Below, piece after piece: positions 1 through 7,919 of a DNA stretch of 24,859 bases. This DNA comes from DATDRM01 sp035291705 (GTDB lineage: Bacteria; Chloroflexota; Anaerolineae; Anaerolineales; UBA4823), in contig DATDRM010000316.1 of the NCBI GenBank assembly GCA_035291705.1, positions 1-24,859 of the forward strand. The letters are read 5' to 3'. A model generated the notes under the pieces. The model was not told the DNA's origin. It made no database searches and saw only the letters and a program-made list of their open reading frames with translations. The stretch's first letter is position 1. Each line of letters begins with the position of its first letter. The position numbers and the translations under genes were made by a program.

Positions 1-13
1 TCCCTTCACTTCC

Positions 14-727
14 GTGTTCACCGATATCCCCACCAAAGGCGTCGACCGGCGCAGGTTATACCAGCAGATTGCCGATGATATCGAGCGACTGATCCTGGAG
101 GGCACCTTCCCACCCGAAGGACGCTTGCCCTCCGAGCAGGAACTGGCCGACCGTTACGGCGTGAGCCGCAACGTGATCCGCGAGGCGCTCAAAAGCCTCA
201 AGGAACTGGGGCTGGTTGTGATCCGCACTGGCAGCGGCACCTATGTCCGCCGGCCGACGATGAAACCGGTAGCCGAAGCGCTCAACCGCTTCGTGCGCCA
301 TAGCCTGCCCGATTTCTCCCTGGCCCATTTCTACGAGATCCGGCGCATGATCGAACCGGACAGCGCTTCCCTGGCGGCAAAACGCGCCTCGGAGGAAGAT
401 CTATGCGCCATCCAGGCGGCGCTGCAAGAGATGGAGTCCCATCGCGACGACCTGCAAGCCTGGAGCGGTGCCGACCTGGAGTTCCACCGTGCCATCGCCG
501 GGGCGACCCACAACCCCCTGGTGCGCAGCATCATCGACGCTTTAATTGACCCCCTGCGCATCGTCATCGCCGCCGGATACGCCGACCCTTACGGCACGCG
601 CGCTGGCCTGGAAGCCCACACGCGCATCACAACCGCCATCCAAAATCATGACAGCCCAGCCGCCCACCAGGCGATGCTCGAGCATCTCAACGACTCCGAG
701 CAAAGATTGTCGAAGATCAAAGCCTAG
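14..727 (+). CDS. FadR-subfamily GntR transcriptional regulator
   Basis: DNA-binding regulator, probably sensing a sugar acid or pathway intermediate and controlling the sugar operon that follows. Residues about 13-80 form the winged-helix GntR domain (LPSEQELADRYGVSRNVIRE, then the wing GSGTYV at 73-78). Residues about 103-232 form the all-helical FCD ligand domain; D154, H158, H202 and H224 sit where FCD proteins bind a metal. At 237 residues it has normal family length. The GTG at 14 is the first start in the window, but the frame stays open to the window edge, so the true start could lie slightly upstream. E. coli DgoR, which controls galactonate catabolism, is also a FadR-type GntR protein, which fits the dehydratase, kinase and aldolase genes downstream. 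The inducer is not readable from sequence. Confidence 0.9.
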   Translation: MFTDIPTKGVDRRRLYQQIADDIERLILEGTFPPEGRLPSEQELADRYGVSRNVIREALKSLKELGLVVIRTGSGTYVRRPTMKPVAEALNRFVRHSLPDFSLAHFYEIRRMIEPDSASLAAKRASEEDLCAIQAALQEMESHRDDLQAWSGADLEFHRAIAGATHNPLVRSIIDALIDPLRIVIAAGYADPYGTRAGLEAHTRITTAIQNHDSPAAHQAMLEHLNDSEQRLSKIKA

Positions 728-862
728 CAAAACGCCTGGCACCCTTGCGTCTTAGCGACTTTGTGTTGATGATGGATAGAATCCAAAGGAGGTGAACAAG
801 AAAAAAACACAGCAGCCCGATTCCCATCTAATTTGTTTAGTGACAACTTTCTTGCTAAAATT

Positions 863-868
863 AGGAGG
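863..868 (+). promoter_or_regulatory. Ribosome binding site deciding the start of the sugar-binding lipoprotein
   Basis: AGGAGG lies six bases before the ATG at 875. It fixes that ATG as the start, rather than the upstream codon at 833, and places a clean lipoprotein signal at the N-terminus. A second strong Shine-Dalgarno-like stretch, AAAGGAGGTGA at 785-795, has no start codon at usable distance. Confidence 0.75.
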
Positions 869-874
869 AGCGAA

Positions 875-1945
875 ATGAACCGTAAGTTTTTCCTATTGGT
901 GGCCGTAATTATGGTTTTTGCCATGATTTTAAGCGCCTGCGCGCCGGCCGCACCACCCGCTGAAGAGACCGCTGCACCACCCCCCGCGGAAACTGAAGCG
1001 CCACCCCTGCCCGCAGAGACAAAAGTTGCCTGCCTGGTGCAGATCGACCTGAGCCATCCCTTCCACCTTGGAGAGGTCGAGGGCGCCAAAGAAGCTGCCC
1101 GCCGCTATGGGTTTGAACTGCGAGTCACCAGCGGTGAAGGCGACGTCAACAAACAGATCCAGGCCTTTGAGAACTGCATCAACGAAGGTGTGGACGCCAT
1201 CTCAGTCAACTTCATCGACTTCAAGGCCTTTGGGCCAGCCATGGAAAAAGCCAAGGCCGCTGGTATCCCGGTGGTCTGCTTGCACAGCACCACTGAAGGC
1301 TGCGTCACCACGTTGGGTTTCGATGAGCTATACACCGGCCACGAAGTCGGGAAGTACGGTGTGGGTCTGCTCAAGGAGGCCCCATGCTGGCCGGACTGCG
1401 AAGCTGCCAACATTCAGGGCTTGCTGGGACAGGGCTTGAATGAAGCCCGCAGCGGCGGCTGGAAAGAGGAGATGGAGAACGCCGGCGTGACTGTGGTTGC
1501 CATGGAGCCCACCGACTGGCAGCCCGAGAAGGCCGTGGCGGCCATGGAAAATTGGCTGGTCGCCTATCCCGAACTGGACCTGGTTTATGGGAATAGCGAT
1601 GGTCTGACAGTGCCTGCCGCCCAAGCAGCCCAGGCTGCCGGGAACACAGACATTCTCTTCACCTCGGTAGATGGCAGCGATTTCGCCCTGGAAGCGATCA
1701 AGAACGGCGTGCTGAAATCCACCTTCATGTACGCACCGGAGTATTCCGGCTTCTGGAAAGCCTGGGTGCCGTTCAAAGCCGCCATGGGTGAGCAGATCCC
1801 GACCGAGATCTTGATCAAGGGCGCCCTGGTCAATACCGATAATGTGGACTGCGCCCTCAATCTTGCCAAGGATCAAAAGGAGAAGATGGCCGAGTTTGAG
1901 TTCGAGAAAACTCTGCCAGAGCTGCTAGACATTTACTGCAAGTAG
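875..1945 (+). CDS. Sugar ABC transporter substrate-binding lipoprotein (ribose/galactose type)
   Basis: Extracytoplasmic sugar receptor that delivers substrate to the ATPase and two permeases encoded just downstream. From the ATG at 875 the product is 356 residues. A lysine/arginine N-terminus and hydrophobic segment (5-19) lead to the lipobox LSAC with the lipidated cysteine at C22. A Pro/Ala/Glu-rich tether follows (about 23-48), as is common in Gram-positive-like and Chloroflexota lipoproteins. The rest resembles the periplasmic-binding-protein type 1 (Peripla_BP_4) fold, starting at KVACLVQIDLSHPFHLGEVEGA with KQIQAFENCINEGVDAI after it. Likely substrates are pentoses or hexoses; the exact one cannot be read. 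Being first of the transport genes, before a hairpin, it is probably made in excess over the membrane subunits. Confidence 0.9.
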   Translation: MNRKFFLLVAVIMVFAMILSACAPAAPPAEETAAPPPAETEAPPLPAETKVACLVQIDLSHPFHLGEVEGAKEAARRYGFELRVTSGEGDVNKQIQAFENCINEGVDAISVNFIDFKAFGPAMEKAKAAGIPVVCLHSTTEGCVTTLGFDELYTGHEVGKYGVGLLKEAPCWPDCEAANIQGLLGQGLNEARSGGWKEEMENAGVTVVAMEPTDWQPEKAVAAMENWLVAYPELDLVYGNSDGLTVPAAQAAQAAGNTDILFTSVDGSDFALEAIKNGVLKSTFMYAPEYSGFWKAWVPFKAAMGEQIPTEILIKGALVNTDNVDCALNLAKDQKEKMAEFEFEKTLPELLDIYCK

Positions 1946-1967
1946 GACCCTCGCGCAGCTCCAAACC

Positions 1968-2001
1968 GAGGAGGAGACCGGGGTAATCCGGTCTCCTCCT
2001 C
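1968..2001 (+). promoter_or_regulatory. Intercistronic hairpin between binding-protein and ATPase genes
   Basis: Perfect 14-bp inverted repeat (1968-1981 and 1988-2001) with a six-base loop, GGTAAT. No T-run follows, so it is not a standard intrinsic terminator. It sits where many sugar ABC operons place an mRNA-stabilising or attenuating stem-loop that lets the binding protein outnumber the membrane subunits. The left arm is Shine-Dalgarno-like (GAGGAGGAG) and the right arm is anti-Shine-Dalgarno-like. Confidence 0.8.
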
Positions 2002-2014
2002 ACGAACAAAAACT

Positions 2015-3622
2015 GTGAATCAATCCATCGAAACCAGGCCGATCCTCGAGATGCGCGGCATCTCCAAGCGCTTTCCAGGAGTCTTGGCGCTTGACGAAGT
2101 AGACTTCAGCGTCCAGAGGGGGACGATCCACTCTTTAATCGGGCAGAACGGCGCGGGTAAGTCAACGTTAATGAAGATCCTGGCCGGCGACTACCTGCCG
2201 ACCAAAGGTGAAATTCTGCTCGATGGGCAGGCGGTCAGCTTTCACCATCCCAGCGAATCCCGCGCCCGCGGCATCGCCATTGTTTACCAGGAACTGAGCT
2301 TGCTCCCCAACCTGACGGTTGCTGAGAATATCTTCTTAGGCCGTGAGCTGGGCCGATATTACATTATTGACGATAACGCCATCCGCAAAGATGCCCAAAA
2401 GGTGCTCGAGCAGCTCGGCGTGGAAACGATCGATGTCAATGCGCAACTAAGCAGCCTGCCGCTGGCGCAACAACAGCTGGTTGAGATCGCCAAGGCCATC
2501 TCGTTTAAACCACAAATCTTGATCCTGGACGAGCCAACCGCAGCTCTGACTCCGCAAAATGCCGAGCGATTATTCGAGATTTTAAAGCGGCTCAAAAATC
2601 AGGATATCGCCATCATCCACATTACCCATCGCTTGAAAGAGATCGTCGAACATTGCGACTGGGGCACCATCCTGCGTAACGGCAAAGTGATCAAGACGCT
2701 ACCGATCACCGCGCAGACGAGCGAAGACGAACTGATCGAGCTGATGATCGGCCAGGAAGTGGAGAGCTTCTACCGCCAGTTCGTGGATCACGAGCTGACC
2801 GGGCAGCGCATCCTGCTTGAAATCGAAGACCTGATGATTGGCGAGCGAGTGAAAGGAGTGAGCTTCCAGTTAAAATCCGGCGAAATCCTCGGACTGACCG
2901 GGCTCTTGGGTGCTGGACAAAACGAACTGGTGCGCGCCCTATACGGCATTCAGGAGGGCGTTTCGCATTGCAAGGTCAGACGGGATGGGAAAGCAGTAAC
3001 TATTTCCTCCCCTGAACAGGCGATCGACCTGGGTCTGTGCCTGCTGACCGAGAACCGTAAAGAAGAGGGCTTGTTCCTTGACATGAGCGTGAAGGAAAAC
3101 ATCAGCATGCCCTCCTTGTCCAGGTTCCTGCGATCCAAGCTGCTGCCCCTGTTAACGAATTTGCGCGAGAAGCGAGCAGTTCAAGGGATCGTCGAAAAAG
3201 TGAACGTGGTGATGCGTTCCGCAGAGGCAAAGATGCGCACATTGAGCGGTGGCAACCAGCAAAAAGGCATCCTGGCGCGTTGGCTGCTGCGCGATCTGGA
3301 GGTTTTAATGTTCATCGAGCCAACGCGTGGCATCGACGTGGGCGCGAAGGCCGAAATCTACCGCTACCTTGACTCGCTGGCTGACGAGGGGCGCGGAATT
3401 ATCGTAGTTTCACCGGATCTGACCGAGATCTTAGGTGTGGCGGACCGCATCTTAGTGATGCACGAAGGCTCTATAGTCCGCGAGTTTCACCGCCAGGAGG
3501 CCAGCGAAGAAGTGCTTTTGGCCAATATTCAAGGAGCGACAGTCAACTCCAGACAAGGTACAAAGGGCAATGGCAGTTACGCAACAGAAACAACAGGCGC
3601 TGCAGAAAGTCCCCTTCGCTGA
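2015..3622 (+). CDS. Sugar ABC transporter ATPase with two nucleotide-binding domains (RbsA/MglA type)
   Basis: Cytoplasmic ATPase powering sugar import with the two permeases downstream. The 535-residue length is normal for this family. NBD1 has Walker A GQNGAGKS (43-50), Walker B ILILDEP (D172, E173) and switch histidine H205. NBD2 has the usual degenerate P-loop GLLGAGQNE (296-304), the signature LSGGNQQ (410-416) and the EPTRGIDVGA block. The Walker B aspartate of NBD2 is replaced by isoleucine (VLMFIEP, I434 before E435), so NBD2 probably hydrolyses poorly. The GTG at 2015 follows the hairpin with no visible Shine-Dalgarno. The 3' end overlaps the first permease gene by 53 bases, and the last 25 or so residues are a polar tail outside the conserved fold. 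Confidence 0.92.
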   Translation: MNQSIETRPILEMRGISKRFPGVLALDEVDFSVQRGTIHSLIGQNGAGKSTLMKILAGDYLPTKGEILLDGQAVSFHHPSESRARGIAIVYQELSLLPNLTVAENIFLGRELGRYYIIDDNAIRKDAQKVLEQLGVETIDVNAQLSSLPLAQQQLVEIAKAISFKPQILILDEPTAALTPQNAERLFEILKRLKNQDIAIIHITHRLKEIVEHCDWGTILRNGKVIKTLPITAQTSEDELIELMIGQEVESFYRQFVDHELTGQRILLEIEDLMIGERVKGVSFQLKSGEILGLTGLLGAGQNELVRALYGIQEGVSHCKVRRDGKAVTISSPEQAIDLGLCLLTENRKEEGLFLDMSVKENISMPSLSRFLRSKLLPLLTNLREKRAVQGIVEKVNVVMRSAEAKMRTLSGGNQQKGILARWLLRDLEVLMFIEPTRGIDVGAKAEIYRYLDSLADEGRGIIVVSPDLTEILGVADRILVMHEGSIVREFHRQEASEEVLLANIQGATVNSRQGTKGNGSYATETTGAAESPLR

Positions 3623-4565
3623 GTTTTTTGCGATCTGGATGGACCGGCTGGGCACCGTATTGGTCGCCTTGGCCTTGTTCACCATATTCAGCCTGACCGC
3701 AGAATATTTCCTTACGGTACAGAACATGCAAAATATCCTGCGGCAGATGGCGATCACCTCCATTCTGGCGATCGGCATGACCCTGGTCATTTTAATCGGC
3801 GGGATCGACCTGTCTGTCGAAGCGGTGGTGCTGTTCAGCGCAGCGGCGATGAATGGCTTGATCTTCAACCACGTCATGCCCACCGGCCTGGCAATCCTGG
3901 CTGGCTTGCTGGCCGCTGCCCTGGTAGGCCTGGTTAATGGTTTAATGATCGAAAAAGTTGGCATCAGCCCGGTGATCGTGACCCTGGGGACATTGATCGC
4001 CGTGCGCGGCATGGGACAGATGATCCTGTGGATCAATAACTCCTGGCTCTGGGTGACCGAGCCCATCTTCGATTACATCAAGGCAACCACCTGGCTGTTG
4101 ATCCCGATCCCGGCTGTGCTGATGTTTGTTCTTTATGCCATCGCGGCGATCATGATGAAGAAAACGATCCTGGGACGCTACATCTACGCGATCGGCGGAA
4201 ACGAACGGGCTGCCAGGTTATGCGGCGTCCCCACGGTCAATACCAAAATCCTGGTGTATGTGCTGTGTGCATTCGGGGCGGGCATTGGCGGCATTTTGAT
4301 GAGCGCACGGTTAGGAGCCATCAGCCCGGGCGTTGGTCAGGGGCTGACTTTCGAAGCCATCACCGCTGTCATCTTGGGTGGTACAAAGCTTTCCGGTGGG
4401 GTAGGCCGGGTGGAAAAGACTATCCTGGGGGCGTTCATCGTGGCGATGATCCTGAACTATATGACCATCATGGGCATCTCTGCCCATTACCAGCGCGCCG
4501 TCACCGGATTCATCATCCTGGGTGCAGCCGTGTTGGACCAGATCAGCCGGAGCCGGAGCAGGTAA
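3570..4565 (+). CDS. Sugar ABC transporter permease, RbsC type (first of two)
   Basis: Inner-membrane channel subunit of the sugar importer (BPD_transp_2 family). The 331 residues include about ten hydrophobic segments and family landmarks: the early GMTLVILIGGIDLSVEAV, the mid-protein RYIYAIGGNERAARLCGV loop that contacts the ATPase, and the late ILGGTKLSGGVGRVEKT block. The ATG at 3570 has AAAGGG just before it and lies inside the ATPase gene; an in-frame ATG at 3639 would remove the overlap but trims the N-terminal cytoplasmic helix. It is followed 21 bases later by a second, non-identical permease, so the membrane channel is probably a heterodimer. Confidence 0.92.
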   Translation: MAVTQQKQQALQKVPFAEFFAIWMDRLGTVLVALALFTIFSLTAEYFLTVQNMQNILRQMAITSILAIGMTLVILIGGIDLSVEAVVLFSAAAMNGLIFNHVMPTGLAILAGLLAAALVGLVNGLMIEKVGISPVIVTLGTLIAVRGMGQMILWINNSWLWVTEPIFDYIKATTWLLIPIPAVLMFVLYAIAAIMMKKTILGRYIYAIGGNERAARLCGVPTVNTKILVYVLCAFGAGIGGILMSARLGAISPGVGQGLTFEAITAVILGGTKLSGGVGRVEKTILGAFIVAMILNYMTIMGISAHYQRAVTGFIILGAAVLDQISRSRSR

Positions 4566-4572
4566 GGAGATC

Positions 4573-4579
4573 AGGAGGT
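4573..4579 (+). promoter_or_regulatory. Ribosome binding site deciding the start of the second permease
   Basis: AGGAGGT ends seven bases before the ATG at 4587. The in-frame TTG at 4581 is only one base away from this site, so the ATG at 4587 is the better start. Confidence 0.7.
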
Positions 4580-4586
4580 ATTGCGT

Positions 4587-5600
4587 ATGGACCGGCGATT
4601 GAAAATCCGTCAGGCAGTTGGTCGTCTCTTCCAGCGGTTCAGCCTGGCCATGATGACGATCATTATGGTGATCATCTTTGCTGTCGTCAACGATAACTTT
4701 CTGACACTCTCAAATTTGCAAAACATCCTGGAGCAGAACGCAGCCCTGGCGATTGTGGCGGTCGGGGTGACCTTTGGCATCATCTCCCGCGTGTTGGACC
4801 TGTCACCCGGTTCGGCGATCGCCCTGTCAGGCGTGGTAATTGGGCTGGCCTTTCAGGCAACCAACAACATTGTCGTGGCTTTGATCTCTGGTTTCGCCGC
4901 TACACTATCCATCGGTTTGTTCAACGGCATCCTGATCGCCAAGTCGGACATCAATCCGGTGATCGTCACCCTGGCTGCATACATCTGGGCGCGCGGTCTG
5001 GCGTTGGCCTTGACCGAGAAAGCCTCGATCGTGATCCAGAGCCCGTTGGTTGGGTTCATGAATGACCGCTTCCTCGGATTAATTTCTCCACCCATGGTGT
5101 TAATCTTGCTGGCATATTTGCTCGGCTCCCTGCTGTTGAATAAGACTCGCCTGGGCCGCTACACCTATGCCATCGGCGGCGATGAGCTGGCGACCAAAGA
5201 GGCGGGGGTGCGCACCGACCTGTATAAGATCGGCATCTTTCTGTTCAGCGGATTATTGGTAGGCGTGGCCTCAGTCATCACCATGGCGCGCATGGGCGCA
5301 GCGGAGCCGAATGCGGTCTTCGGATTAGAGCTGGATGCGATCGTTGCTGTAATCATCGGAGGTAATAAGCTCGCCGGTGGCGAGGGCAGCTTGAGAATGA
5401 CGATCTTCGGCGTGCTTTTCCTGGCCCTACTCAACAACGGGCTGAGTACGATGGGCTTGCGAGACGCATATTTTTACTTTTACAAAGGAATGGTGATCCT
5501 GATCGCCTTGTTCGTCGAGGTGACCAGCCGCCGCATGCTGGCGGTAACCAGGCCGAGCGCGTCAACTGCCAAGGAGATCGCTTCGCAGCTCCTTCGCTGA
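4587..5600 (+). CDS. Sugar ABC transporter permease, RbsC type (second of two)
   Basis: Second membrane subunit of the importer, 337 residues from the ATG at 4587. It has the same family landmarks as its neighbour: GVTFGIISRVLDLSPGSAIAL in the first third, RYTYAIGGDELATKEAGVRT (ATPase contact loop), and VIIGGNKLAGGEGSLRMT near the end, with a C-terminal hydrophobic helix. The two permeases clearly share ancestry but differ along their length, so this is a paralogous pair and not a recent duplication. The conserved glycine-rich block GGIDLS of the first permease reads SRVLDLS here. The gene is part of the same transcript, with 44 bases to the next gene. Confidence 0.92.
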   Translation: MDRRLKIRQAVGRLFQRFSLAMMTIIMVIIFAVVNDNFLTLSNLQNILEQNAALAIVAVGVTFGIISRVLDLSPGSAIALSGVVIGLAFQATNNIVVALISGFAATLSIGLFNGILIAKSDINPVIVTLAAYIWARGLALALTEKASIVIQSPLVGFMNDRFLGLISPPMVLILLAYLLGSLLLNKTRLGRYTYAIGGDELATKEAGVRTDLYKIGIFLFSGLLVGVASVITMARMGAAEPNAVFGLELDAIVAVIIGGNKLAGGEGSLRMTIFGVLFLALLNNGLSTMGLRDAYFYFYKGMVILIALFVEVTSRRMLAVTRPSASTAKEIASQLLR

Positions 5601-5644
5601 GCGTAGGGCCCCGGTGCATATTGACAAACCAATGAGGTATCCCT

Positions 5645-6775
5645 ATGCCCAACCTGTTCGGAAAACCCTATACGCGTGAGCAATTATTGAGGCGGGTGGG
5701 CCACATCTCCCAGGTCGGCGGCGTGCAACTGCTGGCGTTTGAAGACGGCCCGCCGCGCGGCGTGCGCATCCTGGAGTTCCGCACCGGCAGCGGACTAACC
5801 TTCAAAGTGGCCATCGAACGCGGCATGGACGTGGGCTACGCCGAATACCAGGGGGAATCGCTAGCCTGGATTCCGCCCACCCAGTTGGCCGGCCCATGGT
5901 ACTTCGAAGGGCAGGACGAGTTTGGCTGGCTACGTACAGCCCTGGGGGGGTTTAACAACACCTGTGGTATGTTGCACATCGGCAATCCGGAAGAGGCCGA
6001 TGTTAGCCATTACAACTTCCCCGCCCGATCAACGGACCGCTACGGCGTTCACGACCGGGCGGCGTTGACCCCCGGCAAGCTGCTCAGCTACGGCGAGCGT
6101 TGGCAGGGCGATGAATGCCTCCTGGAGGGGGTAGGTGAAGTGACACAAGCCCAGACTTATGGCGAGAACCTGCGCCTGACCCGCCGCCATAGCTGCAAAT
6201 TGGGGGAGAAGCGTTTCTTCATGCACGATCTGATCGAGAACGCCGGCTTCCTGCGTACGGCGCACATGTACCTGTATCACATTAATGCCGGCTTCCCCAT
6301 CGTGGATAACGGCTCGGAGCTGATCGCCCCCTTTTCGCCCGAACGTCCCCCAGATGTGCTGTTCGGTAATGTGACTGACCCGCACAATGAATACCGCCAC
6401 TTTATCCAACCTACGAAAAACTGGGTGCAGCAGACTTTCCAGCACCACATGGTCGCCGAGGCTGACGGGAGTGTACCGGTGGCGATCGTCAACCCGTCGC
6501 TCAACGGCGGGCGGGGGCGCGGCCTGTACGTGGTCTACAACCAACAGCAAATGCCTAACTATATCGAATGGCGTATGATGGGCGAAGGCCAGTACGCCGT
6601 AGGCATCGAGCCGTGCAGCAACGGCTTCGGCCGGGAACAGGTCGAAGCGGCTGGTGAGCTGATCTGGCTGGAGCCGGGCGATCGGCGCCAATACGACCTG
6701 GAGGTAGGCATCCTGGACGGAACCGTCGAGATCAGCGCCTTCCGGCAAAGGATAAAACGTATCCTAGGAGGCTGA
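5645..6775 (+). CDS. DUF4432 family protein (aldose-1-epimerase-like)
   Basis: Probable sugar-binding or mutarotase-like enzyme of the galactose-mutarotase beta-sandwich superfamily. The 376 residues carry the DUF4432 pattern: LEFRTGSGLTFKVAIERGMD near the N-terminus, FNNTCGMLHIG, YGVHDRAAL, and RRHSCKLGEKRFFMHDLIENAGF in the core, then HMYLYHINAGFPIVD and GIEPCSNGFGR late. Conserved histidines and glutamate/aspartate residues in these blocks fit a sugar-anomer active site. GAGGT lies seven bases before the ATG. In this operon the simplest role is converting the imported sugar to the anomer used by the dehydrogenase downstream, but the reactions of this family are mostly untested. Confidence 0.82.
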   Translation: MPNLFGKPYTREQLLRRVGHISQVGGVQLLAFEDGPPRGVRILEFRTGSGLTFKVAIERGMDVGYAEYQGESLAWIPPTQLAGPWYFEGQDEFGWLRTALGGFNNTCGMLHIGNPEEADVSHYNFPARSTDRYGVHDRAALTPGKLLSYGERWQGDECLLEGVGEVTQAQTYGENLRLTRRHSCKLGEKRFFMHDLIENAGFLRTAHMYLYHINAGFPIVDNGSELIAPFSPERPPDVLFGNVTDPHNEYRHFIQPTKNWVQQTFQHHMVAEADGSVPVAIVNPSLNGGRGRGLYVVYNQQQMPNYIEWRMMGEGQYAVGIEPCSNGFGREQVEAAGELIWLEPGDRRQYDLEVGILDGTVEISAFRQRIKRILGG

Positions 6776-6779
6776 CACC

Positions 6780-7919
6780 ATGCTTGAGGACACTTTTGGA
6801 CACACCCCATATAGGCGCGCCTTCGATTTAGGCGACGTTTATGGAGTGGGTTATGACGAGGAGCGCGCGGCGCGCAAAAAAGTAAGGCTGGGCATCATCG
6901 CCGCCGGCGGGGTGACACAGTCCAAGCACCTGCCGGCTATTTGGCGCCTGCGGACTATTTGGGAGCAGATCGAAGTGCCAGCGGTCTCCAAACGCGATGA
7001 GCGCGATGGGAAGAAAGTAGCCGAGTTGTACGGTTGCCGCTGGTACAAAGATTACGTTAAGATGCTCGCCGAGGAAGAATTCGATGGTGTAATTATAGCT
7101 TCCCCGGATGAACTTCACTACGAACACACTCTGGCCTGCCTGGAACGCAGCCTGCCGGTGCTGGTCGAAAAGCCGATCACCCGTTCGTTGGTTCATTCCG
7201 AAACCATGTGCAAACTGGCCGACGAGAAAGGCCTGGTGTTGATGACCGTAGCCAACAAGCGCTACTCACCGCCTTATCGGAGGGCCAAAAAATTTATTGT
7301 CGAAGGCCCGGTAAAAGACCCGGCTCTATACGTCGCCAAGTTTAACCTGGGCTACGATTACGTCTGGATCCTGGAGCAGGGCACGATCCACATCTTCGAC
7401 ATCACCCGCTACCTGATGGGGGACGTCACCAGCGTATATGCCCTGGGCGTCAACAAATACGACCGCAACAAGCTGAATTATCCGGTCGACAACCTCTCTA
7501 TCAACCTGGAGTTCTCCAGTGGGGCGGTCGGAAACGTCTGCAGCTCGGCGACCGCCTTGAGTTTCAAGCCGTGGGAACGGGTGGAAGTGTACGGAAACAA
7601 ACGTTGGCTGGCGGTGGAAGACCAGTTTGAATTGATCCTGTACGACGAGGAGGAAGGCCCGGCCAAGCACTGGCGGCCGGTCATTCCGAATACATTGATC
7701 TTCGATGAAGAGTTCGGTGGATTCATGGGGATGATTGAGAACTTCTGCCAGGCGATCCGGGGTGTCGATCGACCCCTGGTCACCGGCTGGGACGGACACC
7801 GGGCGTACGAGATCAATGTCGCCGCCCACCTATCGATGCACCGCCAGGAAGTCGTGCAACTGCCGCTCGATCCGCGATCTGCGGACGAGGAAGGGCGTGC
7901 CTTCTTAACAAAGAAATGA
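6780..7919 (+). CDS. Gfo/Idh/MocA family sugar oxidoreductase
   Basis: NAD(P)-dependent sugar dehydrogenase, the likely first oxidation step from aldose to lactone or acid. Of 379 residues, about 34-135 form a Rossmann fold: KVRLGIIAAGGVTQSKHLPA with the glycine-rich turn at 38-44, an acidic/basic cofactor strand near 70-75, and the family hallmark EKP at 130-132. The C-terminal alpha/beta substrate domain carries H204 in GTIHIFDITRYLMG, the position of the catalytic histidine in the family. An N-terminal extension of about 33 residues precedes the Rossmann fold. An AGGAGG site precedes the ATG, and the 3' end overlaps the dehydratase gene by ATGA, implying coupled translation. A dehydratase directly behind it supports a sugar-to-aldonate role; ketoreduction or epimerisation remain possible. 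Confidence 0.88.
   Translation: MLEDTFGHTPYRRAFDLGDVYGVGYDEERAARKKVRLGIIAAGGVTQSKHLPAIWRLRTIWEQIEVPAVSKRDERDGKKVAELYGCRWYKDYVKMLAEEEFDGVIIASPDELHYEHTLACLERSLPVLVEKPITRSLVHSETMCKLADEKGLVLMTVANKRYSPPYRRAKKFIVEGPVKDPALYVAKFNLGYDYVWILEQGTIHIFDITRYLMGDVTSVYALGVNKYDRNKLNYPVDNLSINLEFSSGAVGNVCSSATALSFKPWERVEVYGNKRWLAVEDQFELILYDEEEGPAKHWRPVIPNTLIFDEEFGGFMGMIENFCQAIRGVDRPLVTGWDGHRAYEINVAAHLSMHRQEVVQLPLDPRSADEEGRAFLTKK

Noticed and set aside
6029..6748. A 239-codon minus-strand frame antisense to the DUF4432 gene
   Set aside because: No recognisable domain, and fully covered by a conserved plus-strand gene.
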